From Micromonosporaceae bacterium (lineage in GTDB: Bacteria; Actinomycetota; Actinomycetes; Mycobacteriales; Micromonosporaceae): 13,887 bases of DNA. Location of the stretch: positions 1 through 13,887 of the forward strand of contig JADGHA010000061.1 in assembly GCA_019689695.1 (NCBI GenBank), given 5' to 3'. Below are positions 5,446 through 12,611 of the stretch, piece after piece (position 1 is the stretch's first letter; each line of letters starts with the position of its first letter). The position numbers were made by a program, and so were the translations under genes. The notes beneath the pieces were generated by a model that was given only the letters and a program-made list of their open reading frames with translations, had not been told where the DNA came from and ran no database searches.

Positions 5446-6690
5446 TCAACGCCGGTACGCCCACAGCCGGAGGCCGCCGTCCGCGGCCCGGCAGGCGAGG
5501 GTGGTAGTGCCCGCCTGGCAGCCGCTGACCCGATCGGGAACCATCCCGACCACCTGGATGGTCAGATCGGCGAGGTCGACCAGCGCGACCGTCGTTCCGT
5601 CGGCGTTCGCCGAGGCGCGGGTGAGCACCAGCGGCGAAGCCGGGTCGACGCTCGGGTGGACCTGCCACGACCGCAGGTCCAGCACGATGCTGCCGGTCAA
5701 CGCGTCGACCACGCCGACGGCCCGCAGCTCGTCCGGGTCCGGCGTGAGCGCGATGAGCTGGCCACCCAGCTCCAGTCCGGACCACTCGATTTCGTGCCAG
5801 GCAACCGCACCGATTTGGGGTTCGACCGCCTCCAGCCCGGCGAGGTGCAGGCAGATCATCGGGCCGCACCGGATCAACCCCTCGGCCGGCGCGTTGCGCG
5901 TCCAGGCCAGGTCAAGATCGTCCACATCGTACGCGGAGACCTTGCTGCCTGAATATTCGTCGCGATGGACTATCACCAACTGACCGGCCACAATGGCCGA
6001 TGCGACCAAATGGTCGCCGGCCGGGTGGATCCGGGCGGCGACCTGGACCGCGCCGGTGCGCAGGTTGCGCCGCTCGGCGATCCCGTCCGGCCGGATCAGC
6101 AACAGGTAAGACCCGGCGAAGCCGGCGAACGTCGACCTGCCGCCCTGCCAGACAACCTGCCCGGATCGCACGTTGATCACCTGCGTCGAGGCATCGACGG
6201 CCATGGCCAGCAGGCCGTCGATGACGTCGACGGTGACCTGATCGCCCTGCCTGGACCACCGCACCTGCCGGGCGATGCGGTCGTACGCCGTGACCTGGCA
6301 GCACCGGCCCCAGAACGGCTGGGTCACGAGGAGCACCAGGCCGCCGCTGAGGCGATGGGCGCCGACCCAGTTGCCTGTGACCGGCAGGGAACGCAGCAAC
6401 CGGCCGTCGCGGGCCCGGTAGACCGACAGCGACGGTTCCTCACCGCCGGTCGTGACGAAGAGCTCGCCGTCGATGAGTCCGTACCCCAGCGCGGAGCCCG
6501 GTGGCTGGCTTTCGACCAAGGGCAGGGACGGCAGCGGTTGCCGTGCCTCGCCGACGGTGAGGAGGACCAACGCGAGGCAGGCGGCAAACGCCCAGCGCGT
6601 CCGCGACGCCCGGGGCCACCTGAACCTGCGGCCATCCGGCGGTCGGCGCGCCGGTCCGTTGGAGTCCCGGTCCAGCCCGAGATCGATCAC
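5446..6690 (-). CDS. Membrane-anchored PQQ-type beta-propeller protein
   Basis: From the GTG at 6690 the protein has 414 residues. A short cytosolic tail (IDLGLDRDS, Arg/Pro-rich) leads to one membrane helix (about 32-46) and a large extracytoplasmic part built of repeated strands of the PQQ/quinoprotein-like type, for example LSVYRARDGRLL, AYDRIARQVRW, INVRSGQVVWQ, AYDVDDLDLAW and VVDALTGSIVL. The blades resemble BamB-type propellers, but I see no catalytic signature, so a binding or scaffold role is likelier than enzyme activity. Several Cys (CC near the second blade; a pair near the C-terminus) could form disulfides. GTG at 6720 is an in-frame alternative; 6690 is preferred because related actinobacterial proteins begin (V/M)IDLG. 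The response regulator gene starts 27 bases after its stop, so it may be co-transcribed and could serve as the external partner of the loop-less kinase. That link is inference. Confidence 0.75.
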   Translation of the reverse strand: MIDLGLDRDSNGPARRPPDGRRFRWPRASRTRWAFAACLALVLLTVGEARQPLPSLPLVESQPPGSALGYGLIDGELFVTTGGEEPSLSVYRARDGRLLRSLPVTGNWVGAHRLSGGLVLLVTQPFWGRCCQVTAYDRIARQVRWSRQGDQVTVDVIDGLLAMAVDASTQVINVRSGQVVWQGGRSTFAGFAGSYLLLIRPDGIAERRNLRTGAVQVAARIHPAGDHLVASAIVAGQLVIVHRDEYSGSKVSAYDVDDLDLAWTRNAPAEGLIRCGPMICLHLAGLEAVEPQIGAVAWHEIEWSGLELGGQLIALTPDPDELRAVGVVDALTGSIVLDLRSWQVHPSVDPASPLVLTRASANADGTTVALVDLADLTIQVVGMVPDRVSGCQAGTTTLACRAADGGLRLWAYRR

Positions 6691-6861
6691 CGGTACCGGT
6701 GTCTCGCCCCCTGGTCCCACCCGCTCATGGTGGCATGTATGACCGCCGGGTCGCTGTCCGGAGAAGCGCCAGACGCCGAACGACGCCTCCGCCGGCAGGC
6801 CACCACCCGTGCCGTTCCCGTCACCTGCTCGCCCACCTTCCCCTGTGGACGAGCGAGACGA

Positions 6862-6876
6862 CGGGGCCAGGCCCCG
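6862..6876 (-). terminator. Candidate dxs terminator hairpin
   Basis: CGGGGC (6862-6867), loop CAG, GCCCCG (6871-6876): a 6-bp all-GC stem starting 6 bases beyond the dxs stop. No T run follows, so this is a weak call. Confidence 0.35.
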
Positions 6877-6882
6877 CGGAGA

Positions 6883-8835
6883 TCAGGTGGCGCGGGCCGG
6901 CTGCTCGGCGGTGACATCCAGCCGGGACACCCAGCCCGTCACGTCCCGGGCGATGTCCTGCGCGGTCAACCCGAGGTCGGCGAGGATCTGGGCGCGGGCG
7001 CCGTGCGGGTGCCAGTCCACCGGCACCCCGATGTCGCGCAGCGGAACCATGACGTCCGCGTCGCGCAGCGCCTTGGCCAGCGCGTCGCCGACCCCGCCGG
7101 CGCGCACCCCGTCCTCGACCGTGACCACCAGGCGGTGCTGGCGGGCGAGCCCGACCAGCTCGATCGGGATCGGGCGGACCCAGCGTGGGTCGACCACGGT
7201 CACCCCGTACCCCTGCTCCGCGATCCTCGCGGCGGCGTCCACCGCGAGATGGCCGAACGCCCCGACCGCGACGAGCAGGACGTCACGGCGGTCAGGTGCG
7301 CCGTTGCGCCGGCCCGTGAGCGCCGCCGGCTCGGCCAGCACGTCCACCCCGCCGATCGAGCGCAGCGCCGGGACGTCGTCGGGCACCGAGCCGGTCGGGA
7401 ACCGGACCATCGTCGGCCCGTCCTGCACCCCGATCGCCTCACGCAGCTCCTGGCGCAGCGTGGCGGCGTCGCGCGGGGCGGCGATGCGCAGCCCGGGAAC
7501 CACCCCGAAGACCGACATGTCCCAGATGCCGTAGTGGCTCGGCCCGTCCGGACCGGTGATGCCGGCCCGGTCCAGCACGAACGTCACGGGCAGCCGGTGC
7601 AGCGCCACATCCAGCAGCACCTGGTCGAATGCCCGGTTGAGGAAGGTCGCGTAGACCGCCACCACCGGGTGCAGCCCGCCCATGGCGAGCCCGGCCGCCG
7701 ACGTGGTCGCGTGCTGCTCGGCGATGCCGACGTCGAACACCCGGGCCGGGTACTTGCGGGCCAGCTTCGCCACCCCGGTCGGGCCCGGCATCGCCGCGGT
7801 GATCGCCACCACGTCCGGCCGCTCGTCGGCGATCTTCACCAGCTCGTCGGCGAAGACGTTGGTCCACTTCAGCGTCGGCGCCGCCAGCGGCTTGCCGGTC
7901 TGCGCGTCGAACGTGCTCGGCGAGTGCAGGCAGTCCTCGATGTCGTCCTCGGCCGGGCGGTAGCCGTACCCCTTGCGGGTGACCGCGTGCACGATCACCG
8001 GTCCGCCGAAGCCCTTCGCCCGGCGCAGCGCGGACTCCACCGCGGCGATGTCGTGCCCGTCCACCGGGCCGACGTACTTGATGCCCAGGTCCTCGAACAT
8101 CGCCTGCGGCGCGACCGCGTCCTTGATGCCCTTTTTGACCGCGTGCAGCACCTCGTACATCGGCTTGCCGACCAGCGGCGTGTGGCTCATCGCGTCCTTG
8201 ACCAGGTCGAGCACCTTCTCGTACCCCGGGTTCAGCCGCAGCGTGGCGAGGTGGTCGGCGAGCCCGCCGATGGTCGGCGCGTACGAGCGGCCGTTGTCGT
8301 TGACCACGATGACCAGCGGGTTGCGGGCGCCGGCGATGTTGTTCAGCGCCTCCCAGCACATCCCGCCGGTGAGCGCCCCGTCGCCCACCACGGCCACCAC
8401 GTGCCGGCGTTCGCCACGCAGCGCGTACGCCTTGGCCAGGCCGTCGGCGTAGGAGAGCGCGGTCGAGGCGTGCGAGTTCTCGATCAGGTCGTGCTCGCTC
8501 TCCGCCTGGTTCGGGTAGCCGGAGAGACCGCCGCGCATGCGCAGCTGGTCAAATGCCTCCTGCCGGCCGGTGACGATCTTGTGGACGTATGCCTGGTGGC
8601 CGGTGTCGAAGACCAGCCGGTCACGGGGCGAGTCGAAGACCCGGTGCAGGGCGAGCGTGAGCTCCACCACACCGAGGTTGGGGCCGAGGTGGCCGCCGGT
8701 GCGCGACACCTTCTCCACCAGGAAGTCGCGGATCTCGGCGGCGAGCAGGGGCAGCTGCTCCGGCGACAGCTGCTTCAGGTCGGCGGGTCCGCTGATCGTG
8801 CTCAGCAGGCCGGCTTGGCGCTCTTCGGCACTCAT
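6883..8835 (-). CDS. dxs: 1-deoxy-D-xylulose-5-phosphate synthase
   Basis: This enzyme condenses pyruvate and glyceraldehyde 3-phosphate to 1-deoxyxylulose 5-phosphate, the first step of the MEP isoprenoid pathway and also a precursor route for thiamine and pyridoxal. It is thiamine-diphosphate dependent and cytosolic. The 650 residues are slightly longer than the E. coli enzyme because of N- and C-terminal extras. Seen in order: TGGHLGPNLGVVELT, DTGHQAYVHK (His80), the cofactor motif GDGALTGG (151-158) closing at NDN (179-181), GPVDGHD, the active-site Glu373 in DVGIAEQHA, LDRAGITGPDGPSHYG, and the transketolase C-terminal domain. The ATG at 8835 has only a weak ribosome binding site but a TAGACT hexamer 8 bases upstream. 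The gene diverges from the AlkZ-like gene across a short intergenic region. Confidence 0.97.
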   Translation of the reverse strand: MSAEERQAGLLSTISGPADLKQLSPEQLPLLAAEIRDFLVEKVSRTGGHLGPNLGVVELTLALHRVFDSPRDRLVFDTGHQAYVHKIVTGRQEAFDQLRMRGGLSGYPNQAESEHDLIENSHASTALSYADGLAKAYALRGERRHVVAVVGDGALTGGMCWEALNNIAGARNPLVIVVNDNGRSYAPTIGGLADHLATLRLNPGYEKVLDLVKDAMSHTPLVGKPMYEVLHAVKKGIKDAVAPQAMFEDLGIKYVGPVDGHDIAAVESALRRAKGFGGPVIVHAVTRKGYGYRPAEDDIEDCLHSPSTFDAQTGKPLAAPTLKWTNVFADELVKIADERPDVVAITAAMPGPTGVAKLARKYPARVFDVGIAEQHATTSAAGLAMGGLHPVVAVYATFLNRAFDQVLLDVALHRLPVTFVLDRAGITGPDGPSHYGIWDMSVFGVVPGLRIAAPRDAATLRQELREAIGVQDGPTMVRFPTGSVPDDVPALRSIGGVDVLAEPAALTGRRNGAPDRRDVLLVAVGAFGHLAVDAAARIAEQGYGVTVVDPRWVRPIPIELVGLARQHRLVVTVEDGVRAGGVGDALAKALRDADVMVPLRDIGVPVDWHPHGARAQILADLGLTAQDIARDVTGWVSRLDVTAEQPARAT

Positions 8836-8843
8836 GGCCGATC

Positions 8844-8849
8844 AGTCTA
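8844..8849 (-). promoter_or_regulatory. -10 element upstream of dxs
   Basis: TAGACT on the minus strand, 8 bases before the dxs ATG; implies a leaderless or nearly leaderless transcript. No good -35 is apparent. Confidence 0.4.
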
Positions 8850-8923
8850 TCGGGGAAAGATCTCCATCTCAGCAGGAGCGAACGATCCGGCTGTCATACC
8901 CGCCGGATGTCACACCCGGCCGC

Positions 8924-8929
8924 TAGCCT
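8924..8929 (+). promoter_or_regulatory. -10 element of a leaderless promoter for the AlkZ-like gene
   Basis: TAGCCT followed by 7 bases and the ATG at 8937. This decides the start: the in-frame ATG at 8907 lies upstream of the hexamer and would not be on the transcript. Confidence 0.5.
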
Positions 8930-8936
8930 CGCGGCC

Positions 8937-9989
8937 ATGGTGGAGATCGGACTGCTCCGGCTCGCGGCCCAGCGGATCGCGACGCCGGGCCTGCCCTCAC
9001 CCGCCGACGCGGTCCGGTGGCTGACCGCGATGCAGGCGCAGGACCACGCCGGTGTGCTGACCTCGGTCGCACTGCGTACCGAGGGTGGCACACGGGCGGG
9101 TGTCGAGGCCGCGTTCAACGCCGGCGAGATCGTCAAGTCCTGGCCGCTCCGCGGCACCCTCCACCTCGCCGCGGCCGAGGACCTGCCGTGGATGCTGGAG
9201 CTCACCGCACCACGGGTGCTCGCCGGGGCCGCCACCCGCCGGGCACAACTCGGGCTCGACGTGTCCACACTGGAGCGTGCCGGGCAGGTGGCGCTGGATT
9301 CGCTGACCGGCGGGCGGCGCCTGTCGCGCGCGCAACTGCTCGCCCGGTGGGAGGAGGCCGGGATCGCGACCACCGGCCAACGCGGCTACCACATGATCTG
9401 GTATCTGGCGCAAACCGGATTAATCTGCTTCGGCCCGATCGAGGGCGGCGAGCCGCAGCTGGTGCTGATGGAGGAGTGGATCCGCCGGCCACGCGTGCTC
9501 GAACGCGACCAGGCACTGGGCGAGCTGACCCTGCGCTACTTCTCCAGCCACGGCCCGGCCACCGTGAAGGATCTCACCCGCTGGGCGAACCTGACCGCCA
9601 CCGACGTCCGCACCGGGCTCGCGCTCGCGCTCCCCCGGCTCGCCCGCGTCGAGGTGGACGGCGCCCAGTACTTCATGGACCCGCGCACCCCGGACCTGCT
9701 CGACGCCTGCCTCCGCCAGGCCAAGGGCGTCTTCCTGCTGCCCGGCTTCGACGAGTACATCCTCGGCTACGGCGACCGCACCGCCGTCCTGCCGGCCGAG
9801 TTCGCCAGGCTGATCGTGCCGGGCGGCAATGGCATGTTCAAACCCACCGTCGTCAGCGCCGGCCAGGTGGTCGGCACCTGGAGGCACGCCGGCCGGGGCG
9901 CCAAGCGGACCATCGAGGCAACGCCGTTCACGTCGTTCACCGCCGCGGTGGAGAACGGCATATCTCGGGCGTACGCCCGCCTGCCCTAG
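8937..9989 (+). CDS. Winged-helix DNA glycosylase-like protein (AlkZ/YcaQ, HTH_42 family)
   Basis: The protein has 350 residues. Family members are winged-helix proteins that unhook interstrand crosslinks or remove bulky alkylated bases; the best known protect antibiotic producers from their own DNA-damaging products. Visible marks: the Q-x-Q catalytic motif at Gln33-Ala-Gln35 (MQAQDHAG), WPLRGTLHL (69-77), a winged-helix region around 115-150 (LSRAQLLARWEEAGI), a second one (ATVKDLTRWANLTATDV), and a C-terminal LPGFDEYILGYGDR followed by GMFKPTVVSAGQVVGTW. All are typical of the family. Its length is normal and nothing is disrupted. The start at 8937 is set by the -10 position. A decayed copy of a short internal part lies at 11583-11660. 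Activity as glycosylase is inferred from the QxQ motif; the substrate is unknown, and no biosynthetic cluster is visible here. Confidence 0.85.
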   Translation: MVEIGLLRLAAQRIATPGLPSPADAVRWLTAMQAQDHAGVLTSVALRTEGGTRAGVEAAFNAGEIVKSWPLRGTLHLAAAEDLPWMLELTAPRVLAGAATRRAQLGLDVSTLERAGQVALDSLTGGRRLSRAQLLARWEEAGIATTGQRGYHMIWYLAQTGLICFGPIEGGEPQLVLMEEWIRRPRVLERDQALGELTLRYFSSHGPATVKDLTRWANLTATDVRTGLALALPRLARVEVDGAQYFMDPRTPDLLDACLRQAKGVFLLPGFDEYILGYGDRTAVLPAEFARLIVPGGNGMFKPTVVSAGQVVGTWRHAGRGAKRTIEATPFTSFTAAVENGISRAYARLP

Positions 9990-10125
9990 ATTCAGTAGGG
10001 TCTCCGCATTTAGCTACGTACGTACACAAGTACCGGTCGCATAGGCATGCCGCGAACCGCACGGCACTTTGATGATGCCGCCTTCCGCACACTCCGCTCT
10101 CACGAGCTTCGCACGGCCGCCTCGA

Positions 10126-10131
10126 TATGAT
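10126..10131 (+). promoter_or_regulatory. -10 element of the frameshifted small gene
   Basis: TATGAT (5 of 6 matches to consensus) with 8 bases to the ATG at 10140. It is the best -10 match in the window and indicates that the following short gene is, or was, expressed. Confidence 0.5.
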
Positions 10132-10139
10132 CGTCCATC

Positions 10140-10341
10140 ATGTCCAGTTGGCTCCGGCAGCTCGCGCCGAAAAGTAAGGCTCGCCGGCTCAGTTGGACGG
10201 TGGCTGCTGTGGCGGCCCTGCTCGCCTCCTGCGGGCTGCCGCTTGGGTTCGCTCGCTATTGCACTGGGCATCGCCGGTTTCCTGGTTGCCCGCGACGCCG
10301 CTGCCCGCCCGTGGTTTCCCCACCTCCTCAGAGGCTCCTAA
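10140..10341 (+). pseudogene. Small integral membrane protein gene with a +1 frameshift
   Basis: The ATG frame encodes a basic start (MSSWLRQLAPKSKARRLSW), then a hydrophobic segment ending CGLPLG. It then turns into a Cys/Arg/Pro-rich tail of no plausible structure running to 10388. One base further along, the sequence after CGLPLG reads SLAIALGIAGFLVARDAAAR and stops at 10341, continuing a membrane protein. Removing one base in the GGGTT at 10245-10249 joins the two into about 66 residues with one long or two short membrane helices. Causes could be a recent mutation, a sequencing error or, less likely, programmed slippage. I do not recognise the family. A strong -10 element precedes the ATG. 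Confidence 0.6.
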
Positions 10342-10451
10342 TCTGCCGCCCGCTCTCGGAGCCGCGCCGTCACTCGTGCGAACAGTGAGTACTTCTCAGT
10401 GGACCCGCCACCGCGCGGCAAGCCGGCCGTGCACGCCGGGCCCGATCCGCG

Positions 10452-11486
10452 TCACCCCGCTTCGATCAGGTCGATGGCGTTGGCCGCCGCCGCGACGATC
10501 CCCGCGTCTGTACGACGGCGGTAGGCATCCACGGCAGTGTCGACGAACTTGATCGCGTGGGGATCCCCGGTCAGGGCGGACCTCGCCACAAGCTCGTCCA
10601 GGTCGACGCCGCCCTTCACGGTCGGTGCCGGTTGCGCCCGCGGCGGGGCGTACGCGGACGTGACCGCGGCCGTCGCGGCCCAGGCTGCGGCGAGACTTGC
10701 CGGCCACAGCCCGCGGGGCAGGGCCGGTAGGCAACGCAGGACCGCGTTGGGGGCAGTCGCGGCGTGCACCAGCATCACCGGATTGCCATAGCCATGCGTC
10801 CCATGGCGGACCACCGCGGCCTCCACTATGGAGGCAAGGCGGGCCGGAATGTCCTGCCCCTCGTCGCCGGGCACCGCGCCCGCCGCCTCGGCCCACCCAG
10901 GCAGGTCGGCGAGTTGGGCCAGCCGGGCCCGGATGCCGAAGCGCTGGTCCGGCACACGGGGCACCGCGTCGAGCGCTGCCCGCGGATCGCCCGCCCGGTA
11001 CGGTCCCGCGCCGGCGGGCGCCAGCGGCTGCCACCGCGCCGCCCAGTAGGCCAGACCCGCGCCCAGTTCGGCGATCCGCGCATCGGTCTCGGCGTCGAGC
11101 AGCGCCCGCACGGCGTGACCAACCCGGATCACGCCATGGGTGGCGCCAGCGGCTATGCCCGGCAGCAGGCGCGGCCACCACACGGCCAGGACGTCGCGCC
11201 ACTGCTGCTCAGCCAGGGCACGGGCAAAGAAGTCGAGCCAGTCGCCGGTGCGCACCGGATCGCCCAGCGGGTCACGCCACTCCTCAGGTGCGATGGGCTG
11301 GATGCCCCGCGGCCGCTCCTCCAGCCGGTCGGAGTACGAGTCGATCCACCGGTGCACGTCGTCGCCGTGTCCGTGCCGGACGAGCGCCTCCACCGCCATC
11401 GGGGCGTGGTTGGACAACCAGCCGGTGCGCTCCGGCCCGGTGTCGCGCAACCGCTCGTACGCCTCGTCAAGGACGTCAAAACTCAT
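10452..11486 (-). CDS. Questin oxidase-like protein (DUF4243 family)
   Basis: This 344-residue, mostly helical protein resembles the questin oxidase/AflY family, known in fungi for Baeyer-Villiger-type ring opening of anthraquinones; bacterial members have unknown substrates. Supporting motifs are LDEAYERLRDTGPERTGWLSNHAPMA at the start, HGHGDDVHRWID with its His/Asp cluster, LLPGIAAGATHGVIRVGHAVRAL in the middle and HGTHGYGNPVMLVHAATAPNAV near the C-terminus; the repeated His residues could be metal or substrate ligands. No nicotinamide or flavin fold is visible. The frame stays open far upstream on the minus strand, but the ATG at 11486 is chosen because the family begins there and a -10 hexamer lies 7 bases before it. 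It is a single-gene unit with its own MerR-style promoter. Confidence 0.8.
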   Translation of the reverse strand: MSFDVLDEAYERLRDTGPERTGWLSNHAPMAVEALVRHGHGDDVHRWIDSYSDRLEERPRGIQPIAPEEWRDPLGDPVRTGDWLDFFARALAEQQWRDVLAVWWPRLLPGIAAGATHGVIRVGHAVRALLDAETDARIAELGAGLAYWAARWQPLAPAGAGPYRAGDPRAALDAVPRVPDQRFGIRARLAQLADLPGWAEAAGAVPGDEGQDIPARLASIVEAAVVRHGTHGYGNPVMLVHAATAPNAVLRCLPALPRGLWPASLAAAWAATAAVTSAYAPPRAQPAPTVKGGVDLDELVARSALTGDPHAIKFVDTAVDAYRRRTDAGIVAAAANAIDLIEAG

Positions 11487-11493
11487 GGTCAGC

Positions 11494-11524
11494 AGCCTAG
11501 GAGTTGAAGTCGGCTTCAAGTAAA
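11494..11524 (-). promoter_or_regulatory. MerR-type promoter with dyad operator for the questin oxidase-like gene
   Basis: Minus-strand TTTACT (11519-11524) and TAGGCT (11494-11499) are separated by 19 bases, longer than the optimum. The spacer overlaps the perfect dyad TTGAAGTCGGCTTCAA (11504-11519). An over-long spacer carrying a dyad is the hallmark of promoters activated by MerR-family regulators through DNA distortion. The ATG follows the -10 by 7 bases, so the transcript is leaderless. No MerR gene is in the window. Confidence 0.45.
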
Positions 11525-11582
11525 GCCCGGCTGCCGCCGCGGTCGATCTCAACCTCACCGACGGCCAGCGGCGGCGGCTGGA

Positions 11583-11660
11583 AAGGATCTGACCCGCTGG
11601 GCGAACCTGACTGTCGCGGACGCCCGCACCGGGCTCGCGCTCCCCAGGCTCGCCCGTCGA
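11583..11660 (+). pseudogene. Decayed fragment of the AlkZ-like gene
   Basis: Reading plus, this stretch encodes KDLTRWANLTVADARTGLAL then PRLAR, matching KDLTRWANLTATDVRTGLALALPRLAR of the intact gene (from about 9567). At DNA level the first 29 bases match at 28 positions; after a divergent dozen, a further 19 match exactly. A 6-base deletion removes one Leu-Ala repeat unit. No start, stop or flanking domains remain. It is a remnant of a duplicated or second AlkZ-like gene, interrupted on the left by the questin oxidase-like gene's promoter region. Confidence 0.8.
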
Positions 11661-11777
11661 GCACGACCCCGACCGCCCTACCGGATGGCTTCCGACGTAG
11701 TGATCGCCTGACCCGGCAGCTCCGGAGAGGACATTCGTACAAGACCGGCTGCCGGCAGCCCGGGCATTCTGCCGGGC

Positions 11778-12602
11778 ATGACCGAGACCGACCTCACGCA
11801 CCGGTACCGGCTGCATGTGGTCCACGACGGCCCGCGGCAGGCGCCCCCGCTGCTGCTCATCCACGGATCTGGGGCCTCGAGCGGCTCGTGGAACCCGGTA
11901 GTCCCGGCACTCGCCGCCCACCATCACGTGATCCGGGTGGACCTCCCGGGCTGCGGCCAGTCGCCGCCCCCGCCGTCCTACCGGGTGCCGGCGCAGGCGG
12001 CCCGAGTGGCGGCGCTGCTCGACGGCCTGGGCCTGCGTCGCGTCACCGCGGTCGGGCACTCCAGCGGCGGCTACGTCGCCACCGCACTCGCCGAACAGCG
12101 TCCCGACCTGGTGGCGTCGCTCGCGCTGATCAGCACCGGGCCGAGCATCGATGCGCTCCTTCCGCAGCCGCTCATCCTCCGCGCCCTGCTGGCCCCGCCG
12201 CTCGGCCCGCTGCTCTGGCCGAGGCGTTCGGACGCGATGACCCGCAGGGGGATCAGCGCGACGTGCGCCCGCCCGGTGGACATTCCGGACGAGGTAATCG
12301 CCGAGCTGCGCGGCACGACGTACCGCGCGATGCGGTCGGTGTCGCGGGAGAACCGCGCGTACCTCGCCGAGCGGAGCGTGCCGTCGCGTCTGGCCGTCCT
12401 CACTGTCCCGGTGCTGGTGCTCTTCGGCACGGCCGATCCGCGCTGGGACCCGGCGTCGGCGCACCAGTACGACGCCGTGCCGGGCGCGCGGGTCGAGCTG
12501 CTGCCCGGCGTCGGGCACATGCCCATGTTCGAGGACCCCGAGACGACAAGCAGGCTGCTGCTGGGCTTCGCGACGACACAGCCGCGCGATCTGGATGCCT
12601 AG
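11778..12602 (+). CDS. Alpha/beta-fold hydrolase
   Basis: The protein has 274 residues. The alpha/beta hydrolase core is complete: oxyanion-hole motif LLIHGSG (27-32), nucleophile elbow G-H-S-S-G with Ser95, acid Asp220 in FGTADPRWDP and His247 in GVGHMPMFEDP. A Pro/Leu-rich cap (about 125-200) lies between. There is no signal peptide, so it is cytosolic. Such proteins include esterases, C-C bond hydrolases and lactonases, and the sequence does not tell which. The ATG at 11778 has no strong ribosome binding site; a weak -10-like CATTCT lies 7 bases upstream. An AraC-family regulator gene begins 9 bases after the stop, so the two are probably functionally linked. Confidence 0.92.
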   Translation: MTETDLTHRYRLHVVHDGPRQAPPLLLIHGSGASSGSWNPVVPALAAHHHVIRVDLPGCGQSPPPPSYRVPAQAARVAALLDGLGLRRVTAVGHSSGGYVATALAEQRPDLVASLALISTGPSIDALLPQPLILRALLAPPLGPLLWPRRSDAMTRRGISATCARPVDIPDEVIAELRGTTYRAMRSVSRENRAYLAERSVPSRLAVLTVPVLVLFGTADPRWDPASAHQYDAVPGARVELLPGVGHMPMFEDPETTSRLLLGFATTQPRDLDA

Positions 12603-12605
12603 ACT
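12600..12605 (+). promoter_or_regulatory. -10 element of the AraC-family gene, overlapping the hydrolase stop codon
   Basis: TAGACT begins with the TAG stop of the hydrolase gene and ends 6 bases before the GTG at 12612. The regulator could thus be expressed alone from a leaderless transcript as well as by read-through. Confidence 0.45.
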
Positions 12606-12611
12606 GGCGAC

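Noticed and set aside
5965..9024. A plus-strand open frame of over 1000 codons opposite dxs and the propeller gene
   Set aside because: It is the antisense of two well-supported genes. The composition (Arg, Gly, His, Pro, Val, Asp) is what high-GC codon bias gives on the opposite strand, with no recognisable domain.
10015..10030. TACGTACGTAC self-complementary run as an attachment or operator site
   Set aside because: A short alternating sequence with no partner elsewhere in the window and no nearby integrase.
9990..10451. tRNA or structured RNA gene in the low-coding stretch
   Set aside because: No cloverleaf, T-arm motif or extended paired structure could be drawn; the region is explained in part by the frameshifted small gene.
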